Under the pieces are notes generated by a model. It was not told the DNA's origin. It did not search any database and was given only the letters and a program-made list of their open reading frames with translations. A program made the translations under genes and the position numbers. A stretch of 64,000 nucleotides of DNA from Corynebacterium anserum (GTDB taxonomy: Bacteria; Actinomycetota; Actinomycetes; Mycobacteriales; Mycobacteriaceae), in NCBI RefSeq assembly GCF_014262665.1, contig NZ_CP046883.1:1426001-1490000 (forward strand), in the 5' to 3' direction. How positions within the stretch are numbered: the stretch's first letter is position 1; every line of letters begins with the position of its first letter. This document shows positions 42,714-51,587 of the stretch, in pieces.

Positions 42714-45647
42714 CTACTCTGCGGTTGTAATGCTGTCGATGGACAGCTGGCGAGCACCGGGGATTCCGTCGAATCGTTCCACATCGCATGTGAGTACGAT
42801 GACCTGGTTGGTCCGTCCTAGGTGCCCCAGAAGATTATTCATGCTTTCGATGCGATGAACATCGGAGAATCCCAGCGCATCGTCAATAAAGATCGGCACT
42901 GCTTCCCCGCCACCAACTAATCTGGCTACTGCTAGACGAGCCAGGATAAGCATTTGCTCACGCGCCCCGCCTGACAACTGCTGCGGTTCAAGATCAATTC
43001 CCCGCAATACACGTTTAGTAACCGAGAAATCTTCCGCTAAGTCGAAATGCACCCCCGGACCATAGACCACTTCGGCGAGTTTTTCGAAGGTTTCTTTGAA
43101 TGGTTTCTCGTACTGAGCCTGCATATCAGCGCGGGCTTTCATTACTGTCTCCGACAGCAGCCGCGCAGCATGCGCCTGGGCCTTGATGCGAGCGTAGTCA
43201 CTCTCCGCTCTTTCACATTCTGCCTGGGCAGAATCTCGGCGATCAGCTGCATCAGAACGTCCGTCAAGATAGGCCTCATTGGCAACTTGATCCATATCGA
43301 TCTGGCGCAGTCGCTGCTCAAGATTATGAACTCGGCCCTGGGCCTTCTTTAAATTGCTGCACGCAGTATCTAGCTCCACGCCTGCGTTCGCCTCGCGACC
43401 CTTCTGAAGCTCGGTTTCTGCCTCCTCCGACGCCTGTAACGCCTCCTCGACCGCACAAGATAAAGACTCATCTGATTGTTCTTGCCGGGCCGATGCCAGG
43501 GAAGCTGCGTATTTCGCTACAGTTCTCTCCGCTGAACTGTGTGCTGCTTGTGCTTTGAAAAAGGACTTAGTTACCTCAGAGGTTGCGCCGCTACGCAGGG
43601 ACTCAGCGCGCAGGTTCTTATCAGCCTCATCAGCCACCAAACGAGATTGGCGCACCATACGAGAAAAGTCTGTCGCTGGCTCCATCTCAATCAGGCAGCG
43701 CAAAGTGGCTATATCTCCGGAGAATTCTTGCCCTCCGCCATCGCTTGTGCCCGAATCACTACCTGCCCGCTCTTCAGCATCCCTGTTGCGAGTACTAATA
43801 CCTGCACAATCATCATCCGCGCTGCTGGCCTGATCCCCAATATCGGTTTTCCCCAGGGCGCTATCTTGGGCTACTAGTCGCTCATGGAATTCAGACAAAG
43901 TCGAGTCACTGAAACCGTGTGCTCGATAATCCTCGAGCATGTGCGTGACTTCCTTATCAGCACGAACATATTCAGCGTAAGTTCCCTGTAGCTTCTGACG
44001 AATACTGTCCGGAGTACGCCCTGCTACGACAGAGCTCATTTCTATGCTCAACTCGGATAGCTTTTCCTCTATTTTTTGTCGCTCATCGGCTTTGTCTTCT
44101 GCCTGAGCCAGAAGGGCAGTGCTGTCGCCGTCAGCAAGTTGCAGCTTCTCGGACAGGGCGCGCACATCATCTTGAGCGCGTTGCACAGCACGATCTTGGT
44201 CTGCTTGGTCTTGGGTCGGAGTGACCGTGACAATGAAGTCCCCCATGGTAATCTCACGCCGGCTTGCGATAGAAAGCTCTGTTCCCTCTTCGCCTAGTTC
44301 ATAGTGTTCTCCAGTATCGTCGCTGACGATCTCCCCCACTGGGCCGTCAATGTGCACGGAGGTCGCTACCGCATCGCGCAGCTGAACTGCAGCATCTAGC
44401 TGAGCTATCGCACGGCGTAGCTCAGTCATCACTGCGCCCGTAGCGGGGTTGAGAACTAGTTCACGCTCTAAGTCGGTTTTGCGTGCCTCTAGCACAGTGA
44501 AGTCCTCGAGTACCATCTGATCCGCCACGATCGCTTCTGCAGCCTGCAAACGCAGATACGCTGCCTCAACCGCGCGATGCAGATTATGCGCTGCCTTGCT
44601 TCGCTTCTCTAACTCTTCGATACGCTTCTCACGATCTTCCGCGCGCTGTCGCTCTACTTCTTGAGCCTCCTGCGCAGTTTTCAAGGCGACAGCATGTTTT
44701 TCCAATTCATGGGTTTCTTGATTCAGCTGCTCAATGAGATTTTTCCTGGTGTTCCACTGGTTCTCAGCCAGTGCGTGGCGCTGTTGCGCGGTGGCTACTT
44801 TGTCCTCGAGTTGCGCGAGCGTCGCGGCTACTGTTTCTGCTGTCTTAAGCTCTGCTTCACAGACAACTACGGCTTCGCGAGCTTCAGGAAGTTTCTCAGA
44901 AATACTGGCTTTTTCTCGCTGGAGATGATCGAGTTTACCGATGTAGTCTTGCGCCTCGCGGTAGGTTTTCTCAGCATCAGCGAGTGACTGTTGAGCAGCT
45001 TCGAGCGCGTCTTTTTTCGCCCGGAAATCACTTTTGGCTTTTATCTGGCCAGTCGCTGTCCAGTACCTTGCATATTCTTTTTGGATGGCCTCGAACAAAC
45101 TGCTTGCATAAGAATTGTCCGACGCTTCTTCCCCAAACGCAGAATCCTCCATGCCTTGATTGTTATTCGCCATCACTGTTGCCAGCGTGGAGACCTGCAA
45201 CGCGGCAAAATCATCGAGGCTTTTGCCTTGCTCAATGGTCAATGCCGCGAGTAGTGTCCGATCCGTTTCTGCGTTGAGAATATCCCTGAAGCGTTCTTCC
45301 GCCTCGCGTCCTACAATGGTCTCCTGTTGCGGTTCAAAGATGTCTAGTACGGCCTTACCGGAATTCGGTCGATAGAATTTCTCTATTCGCACACGGTAAT
45401 TCCCTACGCTGAGCTCAGCGGAGATCTGGGGGTGATCATCCCTATCCCGAGGGAAATTTTCTTTCACACTCTTGGCTGCAGAGTTCACCTTGACATCACT
45501 CACCAAGAGTTTGAAAGCCTTGAGTAAGGTGGATTTTCCTGCCTCATTAGGGCCATAAATTACCGTGACTCCGCTGTCCTTAAGCTCGAGACGCGCCTCA
45601 CGGAGGCCAGCGAAGTTCTCGACATTCAACTTGTGAATCTGCAGCAT
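42714..45647 (-). CDS. Rad50/SbcC/YhaN-like AAA ATPase
   Basis: This is a 977-residue SMC-type ATPase, partner of the nuclease coded just upstream. It has an N-terminal Walker A YGPNEAGKST (31-40), long heptad-rich coiled coils (about 200-400 and 490-850), a C-terminal ABC signature LSGGAREQM, and Walker B IFIDDALGFSD. There is no CxxC zinc hook between the coils, unlike true Rad50/SbcC, so it is closer to YhaN-type proteins. In M. tuberculosis a similar pair (Rv1277-Rv1278) also lies not far from argS. The gene starts 9 bp after the nuclease stop. A double-strand-break or DNA-end role is likely but inferred. Confidence 0.85.
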   Translation of the reverse strand: MLQIHKLNVENFAGLREARLELKDSGVTVIYGPNEAGKSTLLKAFKLLVSDVKVNSAAKSVKENFPRDRDDHPQISAELSVGNYRVRIEKFYRPNSGKAVLDIFEPQQETIVGREAEERFRDILNAETDRTLLAALTIEQGKSLDDFAALQVSTLATVMANNNQGMEDSAFGEEASDNSYASSLFEAIQKEYARYWTATGQIKAKSDFRAKKDALEAAQQSLADAEKTYREAQDYIGKLDHLQREKASISEKLPEAREAVVVCEAELKTAETVAATLAQLEDKVATAQQRHALAENQWNTRKNLIEQLNQETHELEKHAVALKTAQEAQEVERQRAEDREKRIEELEKRSKAAHNLHRAVEAAYLRLQAAEAIVADQMVLEDFTVLEARKTDLERELVLNPATGAVMTELRRAIAQLDAAVQLRDAVATSVHIDGPVGEIVSDDTGEHYELGEEGTELSIASRREITMGDFIVTVTPTQDQADQDRAVQRAQDDVRALSEKLQLADGDSTALLAQAEDKADERQKIEEKLSELSIEMSSVVAGRTPDSIRQKLQGTYAEYVRADKEVTHMLEDYRAHGFSDSTLSEFHERLVAQDSALGKTDIGDQASSADDDCAGISTRNRDAEERAGSDSGTSDGGGQEFSGDIATLRCLIEMEPATDFSRMVRQSRLVADEADKNLRAESLRSGATSEVTKSFFKAQAAHSSAERTVAKYAASLASARQEQSDESLSCAVEEALQASEEAETELQKGREANAGVELDTACSNLKKAQGRVHNLEQRLRQIDMDQVANEAYLDGRSDAADRRDSAQAECERAESDYARIKAQAHAARLLSETVMKARADMQAQYEKPFKETFEKLAEVVYGPGVHFDLAEDFSVTKRVLRGIDLEPQQLSGGAREQMLILARLAVARLVGGGEAVPIFIDDALGFSDVHRIESMNNLLGHLGRTNQVIVLTCDVERFDGIPGARQLSIDSITTAE

Positions 45648-45656
45648 GGTACGGCT

Positions 45657-47009
45657 CTATAATCCCTTCCCCACGTTGGCATTCAGACGGAACAACAGGC
45701 GCAGGGCATCGCCCGCTTCTGTGTCTTTGTTGGTGGCACGCTCAGCCAGTTCCTCCGCTGCGTGTTGCATATACCCGCCGCCTACATGCATCGACGACAA
45801 CTCATCCATATCAGGGGCGACATGCAGATCCATGCACCGGCGCCGTTCATAAAGAGCGGCAAACCCCGGCGCGAGGCCACCAATGGTGTCTTCCAACCAT
45901 CCCGATGTAGTGAGATCCACTGTGCCTCGCAGAGCATATTTGATAGCTGTGTGGCGCTTATTCTCCACAGCCCTGAGGCGCTCTACGAACGCCTCGGCAT
46001 CTGCGCGGCTGTTCACATCAGCGTCCATCGCCACAAATGTCCACTGACCTGTGCGGTGTTCCGCTACGTCCACTGTCGCTGGATGAGAAGCAGCCTCCTC
46101 ATCCACTGTTATGTCCACTACCAGCGCATAACCGGAATGTGTTTCGCCCCCACCATTGGGCTCCCGATACGCAGTGACCTCGTGAGCGCCGGAGTACCAC
46201 ACGGTTCCTGCTTCGTTCAGCCGGGTCGTCGAATGGGTATCTCCTAGCGCAATATAGTCAACAATGCGCTGATCACAGGCTTGCGTTGCTCTACCGACAT
46301 CGATAGCACTCAGGTTGAAATCATCGCCGAAGGTGGCAACCGCACCATGTCCCACTAATATTCGAATCTCACCGGCCTCTGCTGAACCATAGTTCTGCTC
46401 TGTTTCGGCCACAGCGTGAGCTACAAGGTCCGTCGAAGCTCGTTTAGATTTCAACGGGGCACCAATAATACGCACACTGTCACCGAGTTCCTCACTAACG
46501 CGGACGGGGTGTGTATCACGCAGCACGATCACCGGTGCTCCATCCCCGGTCGCGGCTCCAAGAGCCTCGAAATCGGGATTGTTGTAGATACTGGCGGCAT
46601 CGAGCGGGTCATGGTTGCCCGGTAAAAGGAATACGGGTACCGGAGCATGACCAAGCACATCCATTGCACGGCGATAGACCTCCGGTTGCAATAGGTTGTC
46701 ATCGAATACATCTCCAGCGACCACGATGGCCTGACAGCCCTGCTCGCTAGCCACACTGAAGATCCTTTCCACGCCATTGAGACGAGCCTCGGCAAAGCGG
46801 ATGCGCGATTCCTCTCCGAGAAAATGGGCGGGCATACCCAGTTGCCAATCCGAGGTGTGGAGGAAGCGAAAACTTCTAGTGCGAGTGCCCAGCGATGCCT
46901 CCTCGGGCCTCGCATCTCGCACTGTATCCGGCGCAGACACGTGCGGCGGCAGCTCATCTGACGAGGATGAATATGATGCCGATGGGCTAGTGCTAGTCAT
47001 AGTCCTCAT
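45657..47009 (-). CDS. Mre11/SbcD-like DNA repair exonuclease
   Basis: This is a calcineurin-fold nuclease of 450 residues with all metal-binding motifs: HTSDWQLG, VVAGDVFDDN, LPGNHDPLD, VGHGAVATF and LGDTHST. The last is GDTH where most family members have GHxH. The first 45 residues are Ser-rich and unlike the family, so the functional start may be later (ATG 47000 is also possible). It overlaps the 3' end of the SWIM gene by 17 bp and is followed by its Rad50-like partner after 9 bp, as expected for a nuclease-ATPase complex. Confidence 0.88.
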   Translation of the reverse strand: MRTMTSTSPSASYSSSSDELPPHVSAPDTVRDARPEEASLGTRTRSFRFLHTSDWQLGMPAHFLGEESRIRFAEARLNGVERIFSVASEQGCQAIVVAGDVFDDNLLQPEVYRRAMDVLGHAPVPVFLLPGNHDPLDAASIYNNPDFEALGAATGDGAPVIVLRDTHPVRVSEELGDSVRIIGAPLKSKRASTDLVAHAVAETEQNYGSAEAGEIRILVGHGAVATFGDDFNLSAIDVGRATQACDQRIVDYIALGDTHSTTRLNEAGTVWYSGAHEVTAYREPNGGGETHSGYALVVDITVDEEAASHPATVDVAEHRTGQWTFVAMDADVNSRADAEAFVERLRAVENKRHTAIKYALRGTVDLTTSGWLEDTIGGLAPGFAALYERRRCMDLHVAPDMDELSSMHVGGGYMQHAAEELAERATNKDTEAGDALRLLFRLNANVGKGL

Positions 47010-48045
47010 TCTTATCAGTGGGGCGAGACAAATAGTCCTTTTCCCATGGGAGTTTATCGAATATCTTTTCTATATTGACAAGATTTTCATAGCATCGTTC
47101 TAACTCGTGATGCGCACGTAGCTGATCCACTCCCGTCCAACTCACAGTGCGTAATGCAGCCATAAGGGCCTGACCATCGCCCTGATCTAGACCGAGTTCC
47201 TGCGCAAATTCACCCCATGTCACCCGTTGGTCAGGACTGCCCCAGAAGCGTATCGGATCGACAATTTCAGCAGCGGCCTCTTCCCCTCCTGTGTTCTTCC
47301 CTACGCCATACTTACTCGATGCCGCTTTTTTATTCGACGCCACGTCTCTCCCCGAGTGCGTTCCTCTCCAATTTTCAAGAGCGGCTGCACCCGTCTTCTC
47401 GTCAGCCTTGCGCAGCTGAGCCATAAACGGCTCGGGATCGATCCCACGCAACCGAAAGATCTGCTGCGGATCTCTTGTGAGCTGCGCAGCCACTGCATAA
47501 CCCACTGCCACAGCGTGCTTACACACTGCAGCCCGATCCGGGCACGTACACGACACCTGCCTCAAATGGTCTGGCCGCATAAGGATGGTGGAGACTTCCT
47601 GACCGGGAGCTCGTCTGTGCATGAGGCTGCGTAGATGAGACTGATCCATCAACAACTCTTGCTGTAGAAATGCTCGCTTCCGTTCAGGTAGATTCTTCAG
47701 ACGAAAGGTCACGTCAAAGGGTTCGAGCTGAGTTCCATCGACCAATCCAGTAATGATATTTTCTGCTAATTCCACCCCCAACACTTTTCCTCCGCGGTAA
47801 TACTCACGTCCGCGGGCGAGGCGACCGGAATCCGTATTCTCCGCTAGTGCTTCCATCAACTGAGCGGATGCCCAGCTCTCCGATTCACCTCGAGGAATAC
47901 TCGGCAAGGAGTTCGCGGCTTCAGCCGCTTCTTTGCGACGACGCGCACCGAAATCGGCCATGACGACGTTCTCCCCCCATCGGGTAGGCAGTCCTCGCCG
48001 GCGCCCACCGCCGCCGCCATGACTGCCGTTGTTATTCGAAGTCAT
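46993..48045 (-). CDS. SWIM zinc-finger protein
   Basis: The SWIM motif CxCx(n)CxH is present as SCTCPDRAAVCKHAVAVGYA near the middle. SWIM domains bind DNA or proteins and commonly sit next to SNF2 helicases in bacteria, as here. The N terminus is Gly/Arg-rich; the C-terminal half has no recognised domain. I chose ATG 48045 (350 residues) since GAGGAG stands 8 bases upstream; GTG 48054 is too near that site. It lies 145 bp after the SNF2 gene and overlaps the nuclease gene. Confidence 0.85.
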   Translation of the reverse strand: MTSNNNGSHGGGGGRRRGLPTRWGENVVMADFGARRRKEAAEAANSLPSIPRGESESWASAQLMEALAENTDSGRLARGREYYRGGKVLGVELAENIITGLVDGTQLEPFDVTFRLKNLPERKRAFLQQELLMDQSHLRSLMHRRAPGQEVSTILMRPDHLRQVSCTCPDRAAVCKHAVAVGYAVAAQLTRDPQQIFRLRGIDPEPFMAQLRKADEKTGAAALENWRGTHSGRDVASNKKAASSKYGVGKNTGGEEAAAEIVDPIRFWGSPDQRVTWGEFAQELGLDQGDGQALMAALRTVSWTGVDQLRAHHELERCYENLVNIEKIFDKLPWEKDYLSRPTDKNEDYD

Positions 48046-48190
48046 CCCCAGCACTCCTCGTCCTCATGCGTATCTCAATTGCCCTTGTCGGTTCTCATCG
48101 CTCATGTCCTCTTTACCGTGATCACGGTGTGTCGCCGCTCAAGCGTCTCTCGCATCGCTTCTTAAGGCCATCACAGTCACGCTATATTCT

Positions 48191-51100
48191 TCAGGATTGC
48201 TCTCCTATTGTCGTGATAGCCTCACCGACCAGCGCTTCTTCAGATGCTGTTTTCAGTCTCCACAGCTCCTTAAGATCATCATCGTCCAAGTTCGCAATCC
48301 ATCCTTCGCCTGATCCGATGACAGCCCCAGCCAACTCACGCTTTCCGGAAATGATGTCGTGGATGCGCTCATCAAGCGTCCCTTTAGCCACCAGCTTATA
48401 AACAGTCACATCTTTATCCTGGCCAATACGGTAGGCACGGTCAGTAGCTTGATCCTCTACCGCTGGATTCCACCAGCGGTCAATATGCACCACCACGCTG
48501 GCTTCCGTCAGGGTGATCCCCGTTCCACCGGCGCGCACTGACAACACCATGATCGGTGGGCCATCCGGCGATTGGAACTGAGTCACCATAGCATTCCTCG
48601 CTGTACGGCCACTACCTCCATGGAGCATAGGAACATTCACCGCATAACGCCGTTCTAGTTCGGGGATGAGCATGCGGCCAAACGATGGGAACTGCGTAAA
48701 TATCAGAACCTTGCGCCCGTCGGCACGAGCTGCGTCGACAATCTCCAAGAGTCTCCGCACTTTGTGCGATCGATGCTTACCGTTCCTCATCAAGCCAGAG
48801 CCATCGCCCGCATAGTGAGCCGGATGATTACAGATCTGCTTGATCTTCACCAACGCGCCGAGGATCATTCCGCGCCTCGACTGCTGCTTAGCGCGTAACT
48901 GTTCCTCCATGTTCTTAATAAACGCCTCATAGAGAGCAGCTTGCTCATGGGTCAGGGGGATAAGCTCCACAATGTCTTTCTTCTCCGGAAGATGTAGCCC
49001 CACGGTCGCGTCGGTTTTTAAACGTCGCAGGATAAACGGCTGTACCAACCGCTTGAGACGTTCGCGCGCCGCTTCATCGCCATAGCGCTCCACAGGGATA
49101 GCCAAACGATTATGAAACGCCGCTGCACTTCCTAGAATCCCCGGATTAGCGAAGTCCATAATCGCGTACAAATCTGAGAGCCTGTTTTCTACTGGAGTTC
49201 CGGTTAGAGCTATACGGTGATCAGCTTTGAGAGAACGCACTACACTCGACTGCTTGGTTGCTGGATTCTTGATATTTTGAGCCTCGTCGGCGACTATCCG
49301 ATGCCAGGTCAGCTTGCCGTACCGTTCTGGATTACGCGACAGCGTGCCATACGATGTCACCACCACATCTGATGCTCCTGCTACGTCAACAAACTGACTA
49401 TCCGCAACCCTCGCGGAACCGTGATCAACAAGCACACGAAGATGCGGCACGTGACGCTTAGTCTCCTGCTTCCACGCTTCTACGACACTCGTTGGGGCGA
49501 CGACGAGCGTCGGCCCAAGCCCCTGATTTTCATCCCTCACCTGATCTTTCTCCCAGGCAAGCAAGGCCAACACCTGCAGCGTTTTTCCCAACCCCATATC
49601 ATCTGCAAGGATTGCCCCCAGCCTATGCCGATACATCCACACGAGCCAATTCAGCCCTCGACGCTGATGGTCGCGCAGTTCGGTGAGCACCGTTTCCGGC
49701 ACAGCTACAGGCTCAGGCGGGTCAATAGGCTCTGTCGAAAACAGCCTGTCCAGCCATCCACCGGCCTCGATACGAAACTCGTGGTCGCCGTTACTATCTT
49801 GTTCTGCCGACGCCAAAGCTTCCGCCTCTAGCACCTCCCGCAAGGTTATGCGCGCGGCGCCTGTGTCTAGGTAATCCTCAGCGCGTTCTTCTGCCTGGGT
49901 TTTATCTTGTGTGTTTGCCTGAGCCAATTGACGGAACCAACCACGTGTGCGAGCAAGCACAGCTTGATCAAGATACACAAAATGTCCATTAACAGCTACG
50001 ATGCCGCTTGCGGAGTTCATCATCTCTCGGCGAATGGCGCCATCCACTGGTTCACCGTCAACAGACACGTCCCATTGGAAATCCACCAGTTGATCCAGTC
50101 CAAGCTTTCCCGACCCGGCACCGGTACCCACTGGATTGGCCACAACGGACACGCGTGGACTCACCCTTGCCCATCCACGCGGAACCATAACCTGCACTCC
50201 GGCAGCAGAAAGCTTTCCGATACCACTGGACAACAGCGCGTGTACATCATCCGCCGTCAAGCCTAAGGAAACAACGCGGTCTCGTGATGGATTGGCCGTC
50301 ACAATCTCCGCCGGGGGATACCAGACACCCTCGTCCAACCAGTGCACTACCGGTTGCATCCGAGCCTTGAACGCTGGCCACGCAGTGCATATGCGGTCCA
50401 ATGCCCTGCGCAAACGCGTCCTTTGGGCATCTGTTGCCTCGGTGGCAATGACGGGCTGCACAGGACCGTCATTTACTCCTATTGCAAGGTCTAGGCGCCA
50501 CCGCACATCATTGATGTCTACCTCCCCTGCATCCACCTTGATGGCTACCTTGTCAGGATCCGTTGTGCCGCCAACCTCATGGGGCAACGATGTTGTTTGC
50601 TTCCCAGTGCCGGGTGAGGCAACAGTCGCGTCAGACGGAGCAGAGAGAATAAGCACAACACGAGAGGCTTCATCCTCCGCCGAGGTACGCCAACGGTTCA
50701 GAGCAGACACAGTGTCCGCCGTGACCCGGCGGGCGGGTTCCCCCTCCACCAACGAGTGCACAAAGGGGGTCTCTATTTCACCCCCGCCAACGATGCTATC
50801 GCGAGCACCGAGCTTATCGCGAAGAATACGGACGGTAGCCCAATGTGTAAGGTCATCCGCGCACTGGCCCACCACATCGTAGGCACCATTACGGCTCAGA
50901 ACCTGCGGAACGCTCTCGCGGAAACGTTGAAGAACCGACAGGTGATCCCCTGCGGTAGACATCATCCATCGGGGAAACCACTCATTGTCGATCCGGTCCA
51001 TGCGCAGCATGACACGCCCGGACTGCACTACATCACACACGAACAAATAAAGGTCAACCAGGAACACAACTTCCGGGCTGAGGGCGGGAATACTCCCCCC

Positions 51101-51406
51101 AGATTGCGGCCTTTGTTCCTTGACAAAACAAGCTAACGCCGCGAGCACACCCAAAGACTGTTCCGGTGTAAAGGACACGGTAGGAACCGGTAAATTTTTC
51201 AACTTTCCCCGCGGAGTGGCGAGCCATTGCCGTCCCCTCACACGCAACGGCCTGACCTGCACTAAGTGTAGTAATTCATCCGGTAGACCTCCAGGTTCCA
51301 CATCACGGACATCAGTAACCACACCGTGCCCCTCAATACGCTCCACCCACAGGTGTAATCCGCCACCGCGAGGCCACAACGCGTGCACCTGATGACTGAA
51401 CTCCAT
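48191..51406 (-). CDS. SNF2-family DNA-dependent ATPase/helicase
   Basis: This is a 1071-residue SNF2 protein. The N-terminal 550 residues include the bacterial SNF2-associated region. The motor shows ADDMGLGKTLQVLALL (I), VTSYGTL, DEAQNIKNPATKQ (II), ALTGTPVENRLSDLY (III), LIFTQF, LSVRAGGTGITLTEA (V), and DQATDRAYRIGQ (VI). It resembles mycobacterial HelZ (Rv2101), also paired with a SWIM gene. I chose ATG 51406 (MEFSHQVHALWPRGG); the frame reaches 51559 but that would run back toward putP. It heads the four-gene DNA-processing cluster. Confidence 0.9.
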   Translation of the reverse strand: MEFSHQVHALWPRGGGLHLWVERIEGHGVVTDVRDVEPGGLPDELLHLVQVRPLRVRGRQWLATPRGKLKNLPVPTVSFTPEQSLGVLAALACFVKEQRPQSGGSIPALSPEVVFLVDLYLFVCDVVQSGRVMLRMDRIDNEWFPRWMMSTAGDHLSVLQRFRESVPQVLSRNGAYDVVGQCADDLTHWATVRILRDKLGARDSIVGGGEIETPFVHSLVEGEPARRVTADTVSALNRWRTSAEDEASRVVLILSAPSDATVASPGTGKQTTSLPHEVGGTTDPDKVAIKVDAGEVDINDVRWRLDLAIGVNDGPVQPVIATEATDAQRTRLRRALDRICTAWPAFKARMQPVVHWLDEGVWYPPAEIVTANPSRDRVVSLGLTADDVHALLSSGIGKLSAAGVQVMVPRGWARVSPRVSVVANPVGTGAGSGKLGLDQLVDFQWDVSVDGEPVDGAIRREMMNSASGIVAVNGHFVYLDQAVLARTRGWFRQLAQANTQDKTQAEERAEDYLDTGAARITLREVLEAEALASAEQDSNGDHEFRIEAGGWLDRLFSTEPIDPPEPVAVPETVLTELRDHQRRGLNWLVWMYRHRLGAILADDMGLGKTLQVLALLAWEKDQVRDENQGLGPTLVVAPTSVVEAWKQETKRHVPHLRVLVDHGSARVADSQFVDVAGASDVVVTSYGTLSRNPERYGKLTWHRIVADEAQNIKNPATKQSSVVRSLKADHRIALTGTPVENRLSDLYAIMDFANPGILGSAAAFHNRLAIPVERYGDEAARERLKRLVQPFILRRLKTDATVGLHLPEKKDIVELIPLTHEQAALYEAFIKNMEEQLRAKQQSRRGMILGALVKIKQICNHPAHYAGDGSGLMRNGKHRSHKVRRLLEIVDAARADGRKVLIFTQFPSFGRMLIPELERRYAVNVPMLHGGSGRTARNAMVTQFQSPDGPPIMVLSVRAGGTGITLTEASVVVHIDRWWNPAVEDQATDRAYRIGQDKDVTVYKLVAKGTLDERIHDIISGKRELAGAVIGSGEGWIANLDDDDLKELWRLKTASEEALVGEAITTIGEQS

Positions 51407-51587
51407 GCATGAAGTTTTAGCACGAGGGTCAGACAGCAGATCATTTCCTATAGGGTGGAACGGCACAACGTTCGAAGAAGAAACCTTCGGCAGGCCGTGC
51501 CCACTCAGGCTTTTACCCATCGAGGTACACGCCGAGTACACGACGGCGGAGGTCTTCACTGCGACGATTCATAAGGAGTGGACACAC

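Noticed and set aside
48191-51406. SNF2 helicase as part of a DISARM-type defence system
   Set aside because: No DUF1998, PLD nuclease or DNA methyltransferase is nearby; the partners are SWIM, Mre11-like and Rad50-like proteins.
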